Source: a bacterium D16-51
GTDB lineage: Bacteria > Bacillota > Clostridia > Lachnospirales > Lachnospiraceae
DNA: 64,000 nt
Direction of reading: 5' to 3'
NCBI GenBank assembly: GCA_003612285.1
Contig: RAYE01000020.1
Coordinates: 19,191 to 83,190, forward strand
Both the position numbers and the translations under genes were made by a program. The notes beneath the pieces were generated by a model. The model made no database searches, was not told the DNA's origin, and worked only from the letters and a program-made list of their open reading frames with translations. Of this stretch, positions 36,257 to 47,023 are shown piece after piece; the first letter of the stretch is position 1, and every line of letters starts with the position of its first letter.

Positions 36257-37330
36257 TTAAATTCCAAAACTAATTCCAAGACCTTTTACTTCCTGGATAA
36301 TCGCTGAATCCGGGTCTACCATTTTCAGCTTGCCAGCCACCTCTTCCAGAGGAACCGGCACAACTTCGCCATCACGCAATGCTGCCATATAACCATATTT
36401 TTCCTCAATCACCATGCGGGCTGCCGCAGAACCCAGCCGGCTGGAAATCACCCTGTCATACGGGCAAGGCTGCCCTCCGCGCTGTGTATGCCCCGGAACG
36501 GTAATCCGCACTTCCTGCCCTGTCTTTTCCTGGATTTCCTGCCCAATCTGATAAGAAATAGATGGGAATGGGTTTTTCTTTCTCTTAGCCTTTAACTCTT
36601 TTTTGGAAAGTTCTGCATCTTCCTTAGAAATAGCGCCCTCTGCAACTGCAAGGATTGAGAAATTCTTCCCTTCTTTTGCCCTCTTGTCCAAAGCGTCTAC
36701 AACCACATTAATATCATATGGAATTTCCGGAATCAGGATAATGTCTGCCCCTCCGGCAATTCCGGCATGGAGCGTCAGCCATCCCACCTTATGCCCCATA
36801 ACTTCTACAATAAATACACGGCCATGCGAAGCGGCTGTCGTATGGATACAGTCAATTGCATTCGTCGCAATGTCAACTGCGCTCTGGAATCCAAATGTCA
36901 TATCCGTGCCCCAGATATCATTATCAATCGTCTTTGGAAGCGTCACAACATTACACCCTTCCTCACGGAGAAGGTTTGCAGTCTTATGCGTCCCATTGCC
37001 GCCTAAAATGACAAGACAGTCCAATCCCCATTTTTTATAATTGCTTTTCATTGCCTCAACTTTATCCAGACCATTTTCATCCGGCATACGCATATATTTA
37101 AAAGGCGTCCTTGACGTCCCAATAATTGTCCCGCCTTCTGTCAGGATTCCTGAAAAGTCCCTGGATTTTAATAAACGGTAATTCCCATAAATTAATCCCT
37201 TATACCCCTCCAAGATTCCATAAATCTCCATATCCGGATACTTCTGAAACAACGTTTTTGCAACACCACGCATTGTTGCGTTTAACCCCTGGCAATCGCC
37301 GCCACTTGTTAAAAAACCAACTCTTTTCAT
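36257..37330 (-). CDS. 6-phosphofructokinase, Lys-type (non-canonical active-site set)
   Basis: About 357 residues from ATG 37330, with MKRVGFLTSGGDCQGLNATM as the usual start. Substrate and catalytic motifs: GGTIIGTSRTPF, PKTIDNDIWGTD (catalytic Asp136), MGHKVGWLTLH and GHTQRGGQPCPYDR. The phosphoryl-donor loop is GGNGTHKTA (residues 110-118), with Gly113 as in ATP-dependent enzymes but Lys133 as in PPi-dependent enzymes, and Asn112 where most have Asp. ATP use is likeliest, by analogy with Gly/Lys-type PFKs, but the donor is not certain. Glycolysis; followed downstream by dnaX. Confidence 0.88.
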   Translation of the reverse strand: MKRVGFLTSGGDCQGLNATMRGVAKTLFQKYPDMEIYGILEGYKGLIYGNYRLLKSRDFSGILTEGGTIIGTSRTPFKYMRMPDENGLDKVEAMKSNYKKWGLDCLVILGGNGTHKTANLLREEGCNVVTLPKTIDNDIWGTDMTFGFQSAVDIATNAIDCIHTTAASHGRVFIVEVMGHKVGWLTLHAGIAGGADIILIPEIPYDINVVVDALDKRAKEGKNFSILAVAEGAISKEDAELSKKELKAKRKKNPFPSISYQIGQEIQEKTGQEVRITVPGHTQRGGQPCPYDRVISSRLGSAAARMVIEEKYGYMAALRDGEVVPVPLEEVAGKLKMVDPDSAIIQEVKGLGISFGI

Positions 37331-37417
37331 TCCGAATCCTCCCTTTCTTATCCAATCCATTTTTCAGGGCCATGCCTGGCATACCATTTGCCTGCATGTA
37401 CAAATCCCCGTTACCTG

Positions 37418-37447
37418 ATTTTACCATACTTCCATAGTATTGCGCAA
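37418..37447 (-). promoter_or_regulatory. Promoter of the phosphofructokinase gene
   Basis: Minus strand TTGCGC (37447-37442), 18-bp spacer, TAAAAT (37423-37418), about 88 bp upstream of the ATG. Confidence 0.55.
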
Positions 37448-37476
37448 ACCTTTTTCACATATCCCGCCTATATAAT

Positions 37477-37644
37477 TTATTGTCTGCGGCTGGTTTCTTC
37501 CAGTTCCTTTTCCCTCTTTTTCGTATAGCCCCATTTACGGTTTGCAATGAAATGTACAATTGCATAACCGACAGCCACAATAAACACCAGCAGCAAAAGA
37601 ATCCCCGGCGAAACAATCATCTTCCCTGCCAGAAAAAAAGCCAT
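37477..37644 (-). CDS. 55-residue single-pass membrane protein
   Basis: Small gene between glgP and pfk. It begins MAFFLAGKMIVSPGILLLLV, has one transmembrane helix (about residues 11-33) and a basic cytoplasmic-type tail (NRKWGYTKKREKELEETS). AGGAGGAGTGGAGGG lies immediately upstream, a very strong ribosome-binding site, which is the main reason to call it real. No family recognised. Confidence 0.6.
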   Translation of the reverse strand: MAFFLAGKMIVSPGILLLLVFIVAVGYAIVHFIANRKWGYTKKREKELEETSRRQ

Positions 37645-37670
37645 TTCCCTCCACTCCTCCTGTTGTGCAT

Positions 37671-37721
37671 AAAAAGCGCACCGCCCGGATATATCTAAAA
37701 CATATCACCGGGCAGATGCGC
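37671..37721 (-). terminator. Terminator of glgP
   Basis: Long interrupted stem GCGCA..GCCCGG/CCGGGC..TGCGC around ATAT/ATAT, followed on the minus strand by TTTTTATG. The outer GCGCACCG sequence resembles the hairpin upstream of ilvB. Confidence 0.75.
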
Positions 37722-37735
37722 CAGGAAACCGTAGT

Positions 37736-39979
37736 TTATTTTAATTTCCAAATATCATCATTGTACTGTGCAATTGTCCTGTCAGAAGAGAAGAACCCAG
37801 CCTTACTGATGTTAACCAGCATCTTCTTCGCCCACTCTTCGCGGTTGTCATAATCTGCAAATACCTGCTCTTTTACTTTAATATAATCTTTAAGGTCAAG
37901 AAGCGCCATAAACCAGTCTTTTGTTACAATTTCCATATACAGGCGGATTAAGCTCTTCTTATCACCCACGGCAAACATTTCTTTGCTGATAATAAAATCA
38001 ACCAGTTTCGCAATTTCAGGGTCAGAATCATAATATTTCTCTGGAGAATAGTCAGCCTTCTCATAATGCTTAATTACTTCATCACTGGACTCCCCGAAGA
38101 TATAAATATTATCGTCGCCTACAAATTCATGGATTTCCACATTCGCCCCATCATCAGTACCAAGCGTTACCGCACCATTTAACATAAACTTCATGTTGCT
38201 TGTACCGCTTGCCTCTTTTGATGCAAGGGAAATCTGCTCTGAAACATCTGCTGCCGGGATTACCTTCTCAGCATATGTTACATTATAGTTTTCAAGCATT
38301 ACCACAGTCAGGTATGGGCTGACGTCCGGGTCTTTGCGGATTACATCAGACAGACAGCGGATCATATGAATAATATCCTTAGCAATCGTATATGCAGGAG
38401 CTGCCTTTGCGCCAAAAATCATGGTAATCGGGGTTTTCGGCTTATTGCCGGCCTTAATCTGCATATATTTATAAATAATATACAGTGCATTCATCTGCTG
38501 TCTCTTGTACTCATGGAGACGTTTTACCTGCACATCAAAGATTGAATTTTCATCAACCTTAATACCTTCCTTCTTCTCAAGGTACTCTTTAAACTGTACT
38601 TTCTTTTCTTTCTTAATAGAAAGCAGTTTTTCCAAATCAGCAGCATTATTTGCTGCAGCAGCTAATTTCTCAAGCTCGTCCGCATCCTTCTTGAACCCAT
38701 CGCCAATCTTTTCACTGATAAAGCTGGTCAGCTCATGGTTGCAGTGGAGCAGCCAGCGGCGGAATGTAATACCATTTGTCTTGTTATTAAACTTATTTGG
38801 ATAAATATCTTTAAAGTGCTTTAACTCACTGTCCTCAAGAATCTTTGTATGAAGCGCTGCCACGCCGTTTACACTGTATCCGTAGTGGATATCAATATGC
38901 GCCATATGGACACGGTCTTCCTTGTCAATGATATACACTCTTTCATCCTGATATTTTTCCTTTACCTTTACATCCAGCATCCTGATAATCGGAATCAGCT
39001 GCGGCACTACTTTGTCAAGGAACCACAACGGCCATTTTTCCAACGCTTCTGCTAAGATTGTATGGTTCGTATACGCGCACATTTTAGATACGATATCAAT
39101 TGCTTCATCCATAGAAATGCCGCGGTTCGTCAGCAGGCGGATCATTTCCGGAATTACCATAGTTGGATGGGTATCATTAATCTGGATTACTGCATAGTCC
39201 GGCAGGTCATGAAGGTTGCTGCCCTTTTCAAGGGCCTCGTCGATAATAAGCTGCGCTGCATTGCTTACCATAAAATACTGCTGATAAATACGAAGAAGCT
39301 GCCCCTGGTAATCACTGTCATCCGGGTATAAAAATAATGTCAGGTTCTTTGCAATATTTTCCTTGTCAAAATAAATGCTGTTATTTTGGACAATTGATTC
39401 ATCAACTGTATCTAAATCAAAAAGTTTTAATGTATTGCACTGATTGTCATAACCTGTCACATCAATCTCATACATTACTGACTGTACAGTATTTCCGCCT
39501 AATAAAACAGGATAGCTCACATCCGTGCGGCGAAGCCAGCTTTTGTCTGTAATCCACGGATTCGGGGTTTCCTTCTGCAGATTATTTTCAAACTCCTGCT
39601 TAAACAATCCAAGATGATAATTCAAGCCAACCCCAACTCCCGGCAGGCCCAATGTTGCAATGGAATCCAAAAAGCAGGCAGCCAGACGCCCCAGCCCGCC
39701 ATTTCCAAGAGAAGGCTCATTTTCGATCTCTTCAATTTCAGCCATGCTCTTTCCATGCTTTTTCAATGCACTGTCAACCTGGTCATATACTCCCAGGTTA
39801 ATCAAGTTGTTGGACAGTAATTTTCCAATCAGGAACTCAGCGGAAATATAATACACTTTTTTCTTCCCCTGAATCTGTCCCTTCTTTTCCATCATCTCCT
39901 TTGTGAGCTGCAAAAGCCCCAAATAAATTTCTTCTGGGCTGCCTTTTGCCGCAATGTTTTCAATCTCGTTTTCGTACAT
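37736..39979 (-). CDS. glgP: Glycogen/starch phosphorylase (GT35)
   Basis: 747 residues, somewhat shorter than the ~800-residue enterobacterial enzymes because the N-terminal arm is short; the frame looks complete. Motifs: [59 protein letters not shown] and the PLP-lysine segment [20 protein letters not shown]. It releases glucose-1-phosphate from alpha-1,4-glucans. AAAGGAGAG precedes the ATG. Own transcript, ended by the hairpin at 37671-37721. The 140 bp upstream are AT-rich with no clear promoter. Confidence 0.95.
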   Translation of the reverse strand: MYENEIENIAAKGSPEEIYLGLLQLTKEMMEKKGQIQGKKKVYYISAEFLIGKLLSNNLINLGVYDQVDSALKKHGKSMAEIEEIENEPSLGNGGLGRLAACFLDSIATLGLPGVGVGLNYHLGLFKQEFENNLQKETPNPWITDKSWLRRTDVSYPVLLGGNTVQSVMYEIDVTGYDNQCNTLKLFDLDTVDESIVQNNSIYFDKENIAKNLTLFLYPDDSDYQGQLLRIYQQYFMVSNAAQLIIDEALEKGSNLHDLPDYAVIQINDTHPTMVIPEMIRLLTNRGISMDEAIDIVSKMCAYTNHTILAEALEKWPLWFLDKVVPQLIPIIRMLDVKVKEKYQDERVYIIDKEDRVHMAHIDIHYGYSVNGVAALHTKILEDSELKHFKDIYPNKFNNKTNGITFRRWLLHCNHELTSFISEKIGDGFKKDADELEKLAAAANNAADLEKLLSIKKEKKVQFKEYLEKKEGIKVDENSIFDVQVKRLHEYKRQQMNALYIIYKYMQIKAGNKPKTPITMIFGAKAAPAYTIAKDIIHMIRCLSDVIRKDPDVSPYLTVVMLENYNVTYAEKVIPAADVSEQISLASKEASGTSNMKFMLNGAVTLGTDDGANVEIHEFVGDDNIYIFGESSDEVIKHYEKADYSPEKYYDSDPEIAKLVDFIISKEMFAVGDKKSLIRLYMEIVTKDWFMALLDLKDYIKVKEQVFADYDNREEWAKKMLVNISKAGFFSSDRTIAQYNDDIWKLK

Positions 39980-40119
39980 GATTTTCTCTCCTTTGACATA
40001 TTTTTTCGGTCTGTCCGATATTGCAACTGCCCATATGCGGTATTGCTACAGACATTGCACATACTATTTGATATAATAACATATTTTTCCATAAAATACA
40101 CTATATAATATAGAAAAAT

Positions 40120-42570
40120 TTACGACTGTTCCCTAAACCCCAGCACGCGCAGATAACCACGCCTTATTTTCCCCTGTCTGCGAAAAATTAATTGCTCTGC
40201 TTTTGTAATTGAATCATAGAAAAAATCATATTTTTCCTGTGATATATTTTGATTAGAAAATTCCGCTTCCTGCAGGATTTCTTTTACCTGCTGCCATACT
40301 CCTTCCCCGATTTCATTATACTCTTCTGCAAAAAATGCAAACCACTCCGCTTCTTTCTTTCGCAGCAGGTCTCTTTTCCCACACTTCTTCAGCCAATACA
40401 AAAACAGTTCCATACGGAGAAGGACTGCTGCATTTCTGCCCCCATCTTTCTTTTGCAGTTCCTTCCTATAATTATTCTGTATATAACACTGGAAAAGTAC
40501 ATATATTACCAAAGCAAAAATAAACAATACTACTGCCAAAATAACGACCAAAATAGTTCTATTTTCTGGGAATGCCAGCCTGTCCTGCTTACTCTTATCC
40601 TTATCCTTCCCCTTCTCCTCATTCTTATCCGGGGATGGTGTTGGTGTTTCTGTTTCTTTCGGGTTTTCAGTCTGTTTCCCCTCTTCCCTGACAACCGGGG
40701 AACTTGTCTTCTCCGGCTGTCCTGCATTATCCTTTCTCCTTGAAGCTGCCCCCTCCCCCGGAGTCATTTCTACAGGATGCCAGCCATAGTCCGCATGAAA
40801 TACTTCTGCCCATGCATGGGCGTCCGAATCGAGCACTTCCGCCGTATAGCTTCCGTCTTTATTCTTCTTAAACTGGTCAGGAGCCACCTTATAGCCAGCG
40901 GCATAACGCGCCGGAACATGGTACGCACGGAGCAGCAATACCCCAGCCGTTGCAAAGTGCTCACAAAACCCTTTTTTCTGGTCAAACAGAAAATATTCCA
41001 CATAATCTTTCCCAGAAGGGACAGGGTCTAATTTTTTATCATAAACCGCCATCTGTGCCAGCGCCCAGCGCACCCCCTCCAGTATATCTATATCTATACC
41101 TATATTGCCCTGGCGCGGCAGAAGAATATCTGCCTGCTTTTTCAGCCTGTCAAGCCCTGTTTTAGGAAGCCGGCCATACGTTTTTTTAACATAGGTAAAA
41201 TACCGCAGTAAATCCCTGTCAGGAAGCCCCCACCAATTCGCCTTCCACTCCCCCACTTCTTTTGCCGCTGATATCCCTTTCAGCTGCCAGTCTCCCAGCC
41301 CATAACCAGGGTCCTCTAAATCCCTTCTGCTAACATCATAATATTTCACATAATATTTCTCTGCCTTTTTGCGGATTCCATTTTCCCCTTCTAATGTAAT
41401 GCCATTCTCCGAACTATCATCAAAAACACTGCTGCAGTCAGAAAAATATGGCAGATATGCAAATTTACTGTTTTTCCCCGCCCCAACATGTTCCATCCTA
41501 ATCTGGTATATTCCTTTAGGCGGGTCAAAACGAATTTCATTATCACAGAATTCAAATCCGACGTTTAAAACAGCTTCTTCCTGTTCCTGCCCTTTTATTA
41601 TCTCCTGAAAAGACTCTGTATCACACTCTTCCCACTTTCCATTTTCATATTCTCCTCCTACAAATCCCCTGAGATAAAGTGCATTTTCAGGCTTCACAGA
41701 AGATGTAATTTTAATCACGGCCCTTTCTGTATAGCGCGGCTCTGAATTGCTTAAATTTCCATTACTGTCAAGCCCGGTCCCAGCACGGACATACTGTATC
41801 AGCTCCTCCACAGAATGCTTTACCTGACGTTCCATTTCATGCTGCCGCTCCAGGTATTTTTTGGCGTCTTTTAAAACATAATCCTCCGTCCGTTCCCCAT
41901 ACTGCCATGCTGCCGCCATGCCTGCAAGCATAATGATGCAAAGGATTCCATAAGCCCATACCGGACGCTGCCTTTTCACCCTCCTGAAGGAGAAAGAACG
42001 CCGCCCACCGCGCTCCTGCCGGGAAACCCAGGACATGGCAAGGGCAATCCCTGCAGCCAGCAGGATAACCGATACTTTATCCGGCGTCTTCCCAACCGCC
42101 ATCCCAATAAAAAGGACGGCATAAACCGGAAGCAGCCCATACCAGCAGTTCCTGAGCCGGAATACAAAAAACGCAATAAATACAGAAAACAACGCGCCAA
42201 TCATTATGAGGAACAAGTTGCCATCAATATCTCCCCGTACCCCTTCAAACGGTGCAAACATTTTATTATTATAAGCAACAGACCTGTTGTTAATATAATA
42301 GATAACAACTAAAAAATCCTTTTTCAGGCGTTCCATCCTTGTTAATGCAAAAATCCCCATCGCCGCTATTGCTGACAATGTAAAAATAACCGCATAATTT
42401 GTCCGCAGGTAAAGCACAAGAAACAAAGCAATACCTGATATACAAAAAATTGGCAGGATATGTTTCTCCACCCATATACTACATTCAAACATCGAACCAA
42501 AACTGAGCAGCATCCCCAGCAGAATGCAGCACAGGCTTAGCCAGGGTATCACCATATTTTCCCTCTTCAT
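40120..42570 (-). CDS. Membrane transglutaminase-like protein (TgpA type)
   Basis: 816 residues from ATG 42570 (GGGGGATTGTT upstream). About seven N-terminal transmembrane helices in the first 230 residues, a large extracytoplasmic domain with the transglutaminase-like core (catalytic Cys in GFCEHFATAGVLLLRAY, His in DSDAHAWAEVF, then GWHPVEMTPG), a Lys/Asp/Glu-rich linker, one more helix (TILVVILAVVLFIFALVIYVL) and a cytoplasmic tail. It is the third gene of the common MoxR-DUF58-transglutaminase cluster. Substrate unknown. Confidence 0.88.
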   Translation of the reverse strand: MKRENMVIPWLSLCCILLGMLLSFGSMFECSIWVEKHILPIFCISGIALFLVLYLRTNYAVIFTLSAIAAMGIFALTRMERLKKDFLVVIYYINNRSVAYNNKMFAPFEGVRGDIDGNLFLIMIGALFSVFIAFFVFRLRNCWYGLLPVYAVLFIGMAVGKTPDKVSVILLAAGIALAMSWVSRQERGGRRSFSFRRVKRQRPVWAYGILCIIMLAGMAAAWQYGERTEDYVLKDAKKYLERQHEMERQVKHSVEELIQYVRAGTGLDSNGNLSNSEPRYTERAVIKITSSVKPENALYLRGFVGGEYENGKWEECDTESFQEIIKGQEQEEAVLNVGFEFCDNEIRFDPPKGIYQIRMEHVGAGKNSKFAYLPYFSDCSSVFDDSSENGITLEGENGIRKKAEKYYVKYYDVSRRDLEDPGYGLGDWQLKGISAAKEVGEWKANWWGLPDRDLLRYFTYVKKTYGRLPKTGLDRLKKQADILLPRQGNIGIDIDILEGVRWALAQMAVYDKKLDPVPSGKDYVEYFLFDQKKGFCEHFATAGVLLLRAYHVPARYAAGYKVAPDQFKKNKDGSYTAEVLDSDAHAWAEVFHADYGWHPVEMTPGEGAASRRKDNAGQPEKTSSPVVREEGKQTENPKETETPTPSPDKNEEKGKDKDKSKQDRLAFPENRTILVVILAVVLFIFALVIYVLFQCYIQNNYRKELQKKDGGRNAAVLLRMELFLYWLKKCGKRDLLRKKEAEWFAFFAEEYNEIGEGVWQQVKEILQEAEFSNQNISQEKYDFFYDSITKAEQLIFRRQGKIRRGYLRVLGFREQS

Positions 42571-42617
42571 AACAATCCCCCACGCCGTATTTTCTACGGC
42601 CCATATAATAAACTTAC

Positions 42618-43784
42618 TTACAGCAAAACGGTATGTGATGCCAGCGCCTTCCCAAGTTCCCCGTCTTGATAACTGCAAAGCAATTCCCCATCACTGAAAA
42701 GCTGCAGCTTTTGGTTTAGCATAAGTTTTGTAACATATGCCGTCCGTTCACGGTACTTCCGCTCATATTCCCCCTCAATATCCATACTGCTTTCTGTTCC
42801 CTTCAGACTGTCAATCTTCATTAAAAGCCCATAAATATCTTCTTCCTTTTCCATACAGAAACGTACGACATCCCTTTCTCTTTGGTCATACCAAATAACA
42901 TAGTGCCTGCATCCATTCTGGGCAATACTTCCAGAGAGTGACAAAAGAACGCTTAAAAACGCCTCTTTCTGCTTCTGGCTCTTTTTTTTGCCAAACATCT
43001 CCTGCCATATCCCCTCTTTTTTTCCATCCCCACTTGATAAATCTAAAAAAAGCAGGACCGGACAGCCTGCTTTTGGCAGAAATTCCCGCACCATCAGTTC
43101 ATCTTCTTTTGCCGACAGTTTCCAGTGTATGCTTCTTAACCTGTCGCCCTGGCGGTATTCCCGGATCTGAAACTGCTCTGCGCTGTACTCTTCTGCATCT
43201 GCCAGAAGATACCGCTCCTGTTCCATTGCAAATTCGCGGGAACGCATGCCTGTTTCCACTGGTACCGGAAATATTTCCGGCAGCACTGTCACTTTTTCCG
43301 ATGACTGATACGATTTTTTCGGAAGCGGAAGGGCAAGCACGCCAAGCAAATCAAAACAGCGGGCTTTTTTCAAGCGGACAACAGCTTTCCCTACATACTG
43401 CGGCTGCCAGGACGCATGGATTTCCGCTTTTGCATAAGCCTGTCCACTTCTTTTCCCTGCTACAGAAGAATAAAATACCGTTTTTTTCTTTTTGGGCTTT
43501 AGCGCATAGGATTCCGACAACTGTATACTAATTTTCCCTGTTGGCAGCTTACTATAATTGTAAATAACAATATGAACCGGTATCTTTTTGTGGTATTCCG
43601 TAATATTAAGCGGCGCATCAATTATAATCCTCAACTTGTAAAACACCATACAATTGTACAAAAAAAGCAAAAGAACAATAAAAACCTCCGCATACCCCAA
43701 AAAAACAAGGCTCTTACTATTATAAATAACCGCCATATAAAACGTAACCAATACACCCAATATAAAATCAATCAACCGTCTCAT
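42618..43784 (-). CDS. DUF58 domain protein
   Basis: 388 residues. Two N-terminal transmembrane helices (about 4-50), a beta-rich middle, and the DUF58 signature REYRQGDRLRSIHWKLSAKE followed by ELMVREF and a von Willebrand A-like region (CPVLLFLDLSSGDG). Overlaps the MoxR stop by 4 bp (ATGA), showing translational coupling. Partner of the MoxR ATPase. Confidence 0.9.
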   Translation of the reverse strand: MRRLIDFILGVLVTFYMAVIYNSKSLVFLGYAEVFIVLLLFLYNCMVFYKLRIIIDAPLNITEYHKKIPVHIVIYNYSKLPTGKISIQLSESYALKPKKKKTVFYSSVAGKRSGQAYAKAEIHASWQPQYVGKAVVRLKKARCFDLLGVLALPLPKKSYQSSEKVTVLPEIFPVPVETGMRSREFAMEQERYLLADAEEYSAEQFQIREYRQGDRLRSIHWKLSAKEDELMVREFLPKAGCPVLLFLDLSSGDGKKEGIWQEMFGKKKSQKQKEAFLSVLLSLSGSIAQNGCRHYVIWYDQRERDVVRFCMEKEEDIYGLLMKIDSLKGTESSMDIEGEYERKYRERTAYVTKLMLNQKLQLFSDGELLCSYQDGELGKALASHTVLL

Positions 43785-44740
43785 AACATGCCCCTTCTGT
43801 TTACCGCCGGCATCTTCTCCTGCTCCAAAATCTGCGCAAGCACATTCTTTGCAGAAATATGTCCCGCCCTTGCTTTCGCATTCAATAAAATGCGGTGGGA
43901 AGCCACATCTGAAAAAACCTCAGCAACATCTTCCGGAATCACATAATTCCTCTGCGATAAAAATGCATTTGCCTTCGCCATATTCACAAGCGCAATTGTC
44001 CCACGCGGGCTGATTCCCAGCTCTACATATGGACTTTCCCTGCTTGCCTTCACCAAAGTGCAGAGATAACGGTAAACTTTGTCATGGACAAAAATATCCC
44101 CTACTGCTTCACGGATGGCAAGCAGTTCCCGCGCCGTTATAACCGCATCAATATCATCTATGGATGCACCGCTGCTCTTGCCTTTTGCAATTTCAATCTC
44201 ATCTTCCAAACTGGGATAGCCCATCGTCATACACAGCATAAAACGGTCAAGCTGCGACTCGGGAAGCATCTGCGTCCCAACACTTCCCGCAGGGTTTTCT
44301 GTCGCAATCACAATAAATGGCTCTGGCACGCTCCTTGTCACGCCATCAACTGTCACGCTGTTCTCTTCCATAACTTCCAACAGGGCAGACTGTGTTTTAG
44401 GGGAAGTCCTGTTAATCTCATCCCCCAAAAAAAGATTGCACATAATTGCCCCCGGCTGGTATTCAAATGTCCCGCTCTGTTTCTGGTACATTGAAAACCC
44501 TAATATATCGGAAGGCATTACATCCGGCGTAAACTGGATTCTCTTACTCTCCAAAGCCATCGCCTTTGAAAATGCCATTGCAAGCGTCGTCTTCCCAACT
44601 CCCGGAATATCATCAATCAAAATGTGGCCGCCCGCTAAAATCGCCGCCATCGCTTTCCTGACACAGTCCTCTTTTCCAATTACCACACGCTGTACTTCTT
44701 CCATTACAGCCGCTGTTTCCTGATAAAATATATGTTCCAT
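43781..44740 (-). CDS. MoxR-family AAA ATPase
   Basis: 319 residues. Walker A GVGKTTLAMAF within LIDDIPGVGKTTLA, Walker B NLFLGDEINRTSPKTQSALL, sensor 1 FIVIATENP, and the lid region SPRGTIALVNMAKA. A chaperone-like ATPase thought to act on von Willebrand A-type partners such as the DUF58 protein next door. First gene of the three-gene operon. Confidence 0.93.
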   Translation of the reverse strand: MEHIFYQETAAVMEEVQRVVIGKEDCVRKAMAAILAGGHILIDDIPGVGKTTLAMAFSKAMALESKRIQFTPDVMPSDILGFSMYQKQSGTFEYQPGAIMCNLFLGDEINRTSPKTQSALLEVMEENSVTVDGVTRSVPEPFIVIATENPAGSVGTQMLPESQLDRFMLCMTMGYPSLEDEIEIAKGKSSGASIDDIDAVITARELLAIREAVGDIFVHDKVYRYLCTLVKASRESPYVELGISPRGTIALVNMAKANAFLSQRNYVIPEDVAEVFSDVASHRILLNAKARAGHISAKNVLAQILEQEKMPAVNRRGML

Positions 44741-44757
44741 TTCTCTCCCCTTTTTTA

Positions 44758-44915
44758 AGGAACTGTAAATAAATTATTTTATCATTTTGCTTGCCTATTT
44801 CTTCGACTGCACATACCAAAAATCCTAAGCGCAGCCCGCTGCGCCTACGTTTTTTGTCATGCACACTCAAAGAAATATCCAGCGCAAATTGACAATTAAT
44901 TTATTTACAGTTCCT
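44758..44915. repeat. Family B palindromic element (158 bp)
   Basis: Ends AGGAACTGTAAATAAATTA and TAATTTATTTACAGTTCCT are perfect 19-bp inverted repeats. The interior contains further foldback (GCGCAGC...GCTGCGC) and no open frame. Lies just upstream of the MoxR gene. Confidence 0.8.
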
Positions 44916-44975
44916 AATAATCAACGACATATTTATTATAACATATCTGTCCTTTTTTACAACAAATATCATCTC

Positions 44976-45003
44976 AAAAAGGCACCGTCCTTATGACGGT
45001 GCC
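44976..45003 (-). terminator. Terminator of fucI
   Basis: GGCACCGTC and GACGGTGCC form a perfect 9-bp stem with a 5-nt loop, followed by TTTTT on the minus strand. Confidence 0.9.
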
Positions 45004-45024
45004 CACTTACATTTATATCCTGTT

Positions 45025-46818
45025 TTATTTATACATCGGGCCATAAGCTGCACATGCGCGGAAATCCTGCCCTTCTTTATCCATGCCAAACGCATTCCAT
45101 GCGGCTGGGCGGAAAATATCCTCCTCTAGTACATTATGCATACATACCGGAATACGAAGGATTGACGCCAGCGTAATTAAATCTGCCCCGATATGCCCAT
45201 AACTGATTGCCCCATGGTTAGCGCCCCAGTTATTCATAACATCATACGCCGTCTTAAACGCCCCTTCCCCAGTAATCCTTGGTGCAAACCAGGTACATGG
45301 CCAGGTGTAATCTGTCCTCTTCCAGATTTTATCAGATACATCTTCTGGCAGCTCTACTGTATAGCCTTCGCAAATCTGGAGAACCGGCCCTAGATTTTTA
45401 ACAAGGTTTAAACGCAGCATCGTTACCGGCATTTCTGCCCTTGTCAGATAGCGGGAAGAAAAACCGCCGCCGCGGAAATACCCATTATCTGCCGCACACC
45501 ATTCCGTAGCATCCAGGCAGGCTTTCTGGTCTGCCTCTGTCATCTCCCAAAATGGCTTCATCACCCCATTGCCATTTTCATCCTTCACTTCGCCGCAGGC
45601 ATCCAGGCAGGCAGCGCCGGAGTTAATCAGATGCAGGAATCCTCCCGCCTCTTTGGCAGTGCCTTCCAGCTCATAGCCAGTTGCCTTTTTGACAGCCTCC
45701 GGACTCCAATAGGTGCGGACATCCGCAAAAATCTGGGCGCGTCCTGTCAAAAGCTTCATAAACAACATCCCAAGCCCATTTAAAGTATCATTCTCTGTAG
45801 CAAGGATATACGGCTCCCTCGCTCCATTCCAGTCAAAGGATGAATTTAAAACAGCCTCTGCAAAATCACCATTTGGATAGAAATCTGTCCACTGCCTCTG
45901 TCCCTGGAACCCTGCGGCAATTGCATTATGCCCGACTGCCTCCTCTTCCCTTCCTTCCGGAAGTTTCTGGTTTCCGTTCATTAAGTCTTTGATAATGCAG
46001 GTCATTTTTACAATAAATTCCCAGTCACGCCCCTTCTGTTCATCACTCCGTTTTACAAACTCAGGGTTTTTGTCATATCCTTCCCTGCAGTGTGATTTTG
46101 TCCAGGAAAGTGCTTTTTCATATTCTTCTTCATTATATATGTTTTCTGTCATCCTTCTGATGATCTCAACCTCATCAACAGACTCCACACGCATTCCAAG
46201 ATATTCTTCTATAAACGCTGTGTCAATAATTGAGCCGGCGATTCCCATTGTCACAGAACCAATCTGCAGGTATGACTTTCCACGCATCGTTGCCGCCGCT
46301 ACCGCAGCGCGCCCGAAACGCAGCAGCTTTTCCTGTACATCTGCTGGGATATCCGCTGCATCCGCCTCCTGTACGTCCCGTCCATAAATGCCAAACGCCG
46401 GAAGCCCTTTCTGAGCATGCGCCGCCAACACAGCCGCAAGGTAGACGGCGCCCGGGCGCTCTGTCCCATTAAATCCCCACACTCCTTTAATGGTATCCCT
46501 GTCCATATCCATCGTCTCAGACCCATAGCACCAGCAAGGCGTCACTGTCAGCGTTATGCTGACGCCTTCCTTTTTAAACTTGTCAGCACATGCCGCAGCC
46601 TCTGCCACACGGCCAATCGTCGTATCCGCAATAATAACCTTTACCGGCTCCCCATTAGAATATCTAATGTTATTACGGAAAAGCTCTGCAGCGCTCTTTG
46701 CCATATTCATCGTCTGCTCTTCCAGAGACTCTCGAACTTTTAACGGTCCCCTCCTGCCGTCAATCGTAGGCCTGATTCCAATTACCGGATAATCACCAAT
46801 TAATCTGTTTTTTGCCAT
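45025..46818 (-). CDS. fucI: L-fucose isomerase
   Basis: About 597 residues from ATG 46818 (AAAGGATGG upstream), the normal FucI length. Conserved stretches are [65 protein letters not shown] and [19 protein letters not shown]. Mn-dependent interconversion of L-fucose and L-fuculose, also D-arabinose/D-ribulose. The fuculokinase and aldolase are not in the window. Divergent from the second isomerase gene. Confidence 0.93.
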   Translation of the reverse strand: MAKNRLIGDYPVIGIRPTIDGRRGPLKVRESLEEQTMNMAKSAAELFRNNIRYSNGEPVKVIIADTTIGRVAEAAACADKFKKEGVSITLTVTPCWCYGSETMDMDRDTIKGVWGFNGTERPGAVYLAAVLAAHAQKGLPAFGIYGRDVQEADAADIPADVQEKLLRFGRAAVAAATMRGKSYLQIGSVTMGIAGSIIDTAFIEEYLGMRVESVDEVEIIRRMTENIYNEEEYEKALSWTKSHCREGYDKNPEFVKRSDEQKGRDWEFIVKMTCIIKDLMNGNQKLPEGREEEAVGHNAIAAGFQGQRQWTDFYPNGDFAEAVLNSSFDWNGAREPYILATENDTLNGLGMLFMKLLTGRAQIFADVRTYWSPEAVKKATGYELEGTAKEAGGFLHLINSGAACLDACGEVKDENGNGVMKPFWEMTEADQKACLDATEWCAADNGYFRGGGFSSRYLTRAEMPVTMLRLNLVKNLGPVLQICEGYTVELPEDVSDKIWKRTDYTWPCTWFAPRITGEGAFKTAYDVMNNWGANHGAISYGHIGADLITLASILRIPVCMHNVLEEDIFRPAAWNAFGMDKEGQDFRACAAYGPMYK

Positions 46819-46903
46819 CTGCTTTCCATCCTTTCTCCAATTACCACCCGGCTTGTCCCCCACAGGTGCGCCAGATGGTGATTTTACCTATTGCAATAAC
46901 CAA

Positions 46904-46932
46904 ATTATACTACATTTTTGTGAAAATTGCAC
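46904..46932 (-). promoter_or_regulatory. Promoter of fucI
   Basis: Minus strand GTGCAA (46932-46927), 17-bp spacer, TATAAT (46909-46904). Back-to-back with the plus-strand promoter at 46986; no operator recognised in between. Confidence 0.6.
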
Positions 46933-46985
46933 GAACAAATTTGTAAATAGTAACCAAAAAAGCTATATTTTTTTCGTTTTTTTTG

Positions 46986-47014
46986 TTGCAAAGTCACCTT
47001 AAATATACTAGAAT
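46986..47014 (+). promoter_or_regulatory. Promoter of the isomerase gene at 47153
   Basis: TTGCAA (46986-46991), 17-bp spacer, TAGAAT (47009-47014). Predicts a ~130-nt structured leader. Confidence 0.65.
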
Positions 47015-47023
47015 AAAAAGAGA

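Noticed and set aside
37736..39979. glgP considered N-terminally truncated because it is 747 residues
   Set aside because: The start has a good ribosome-binding site and the frame carries all phosphorylase motifs; shorter forms of this length are usual in Clostridia as I recall.
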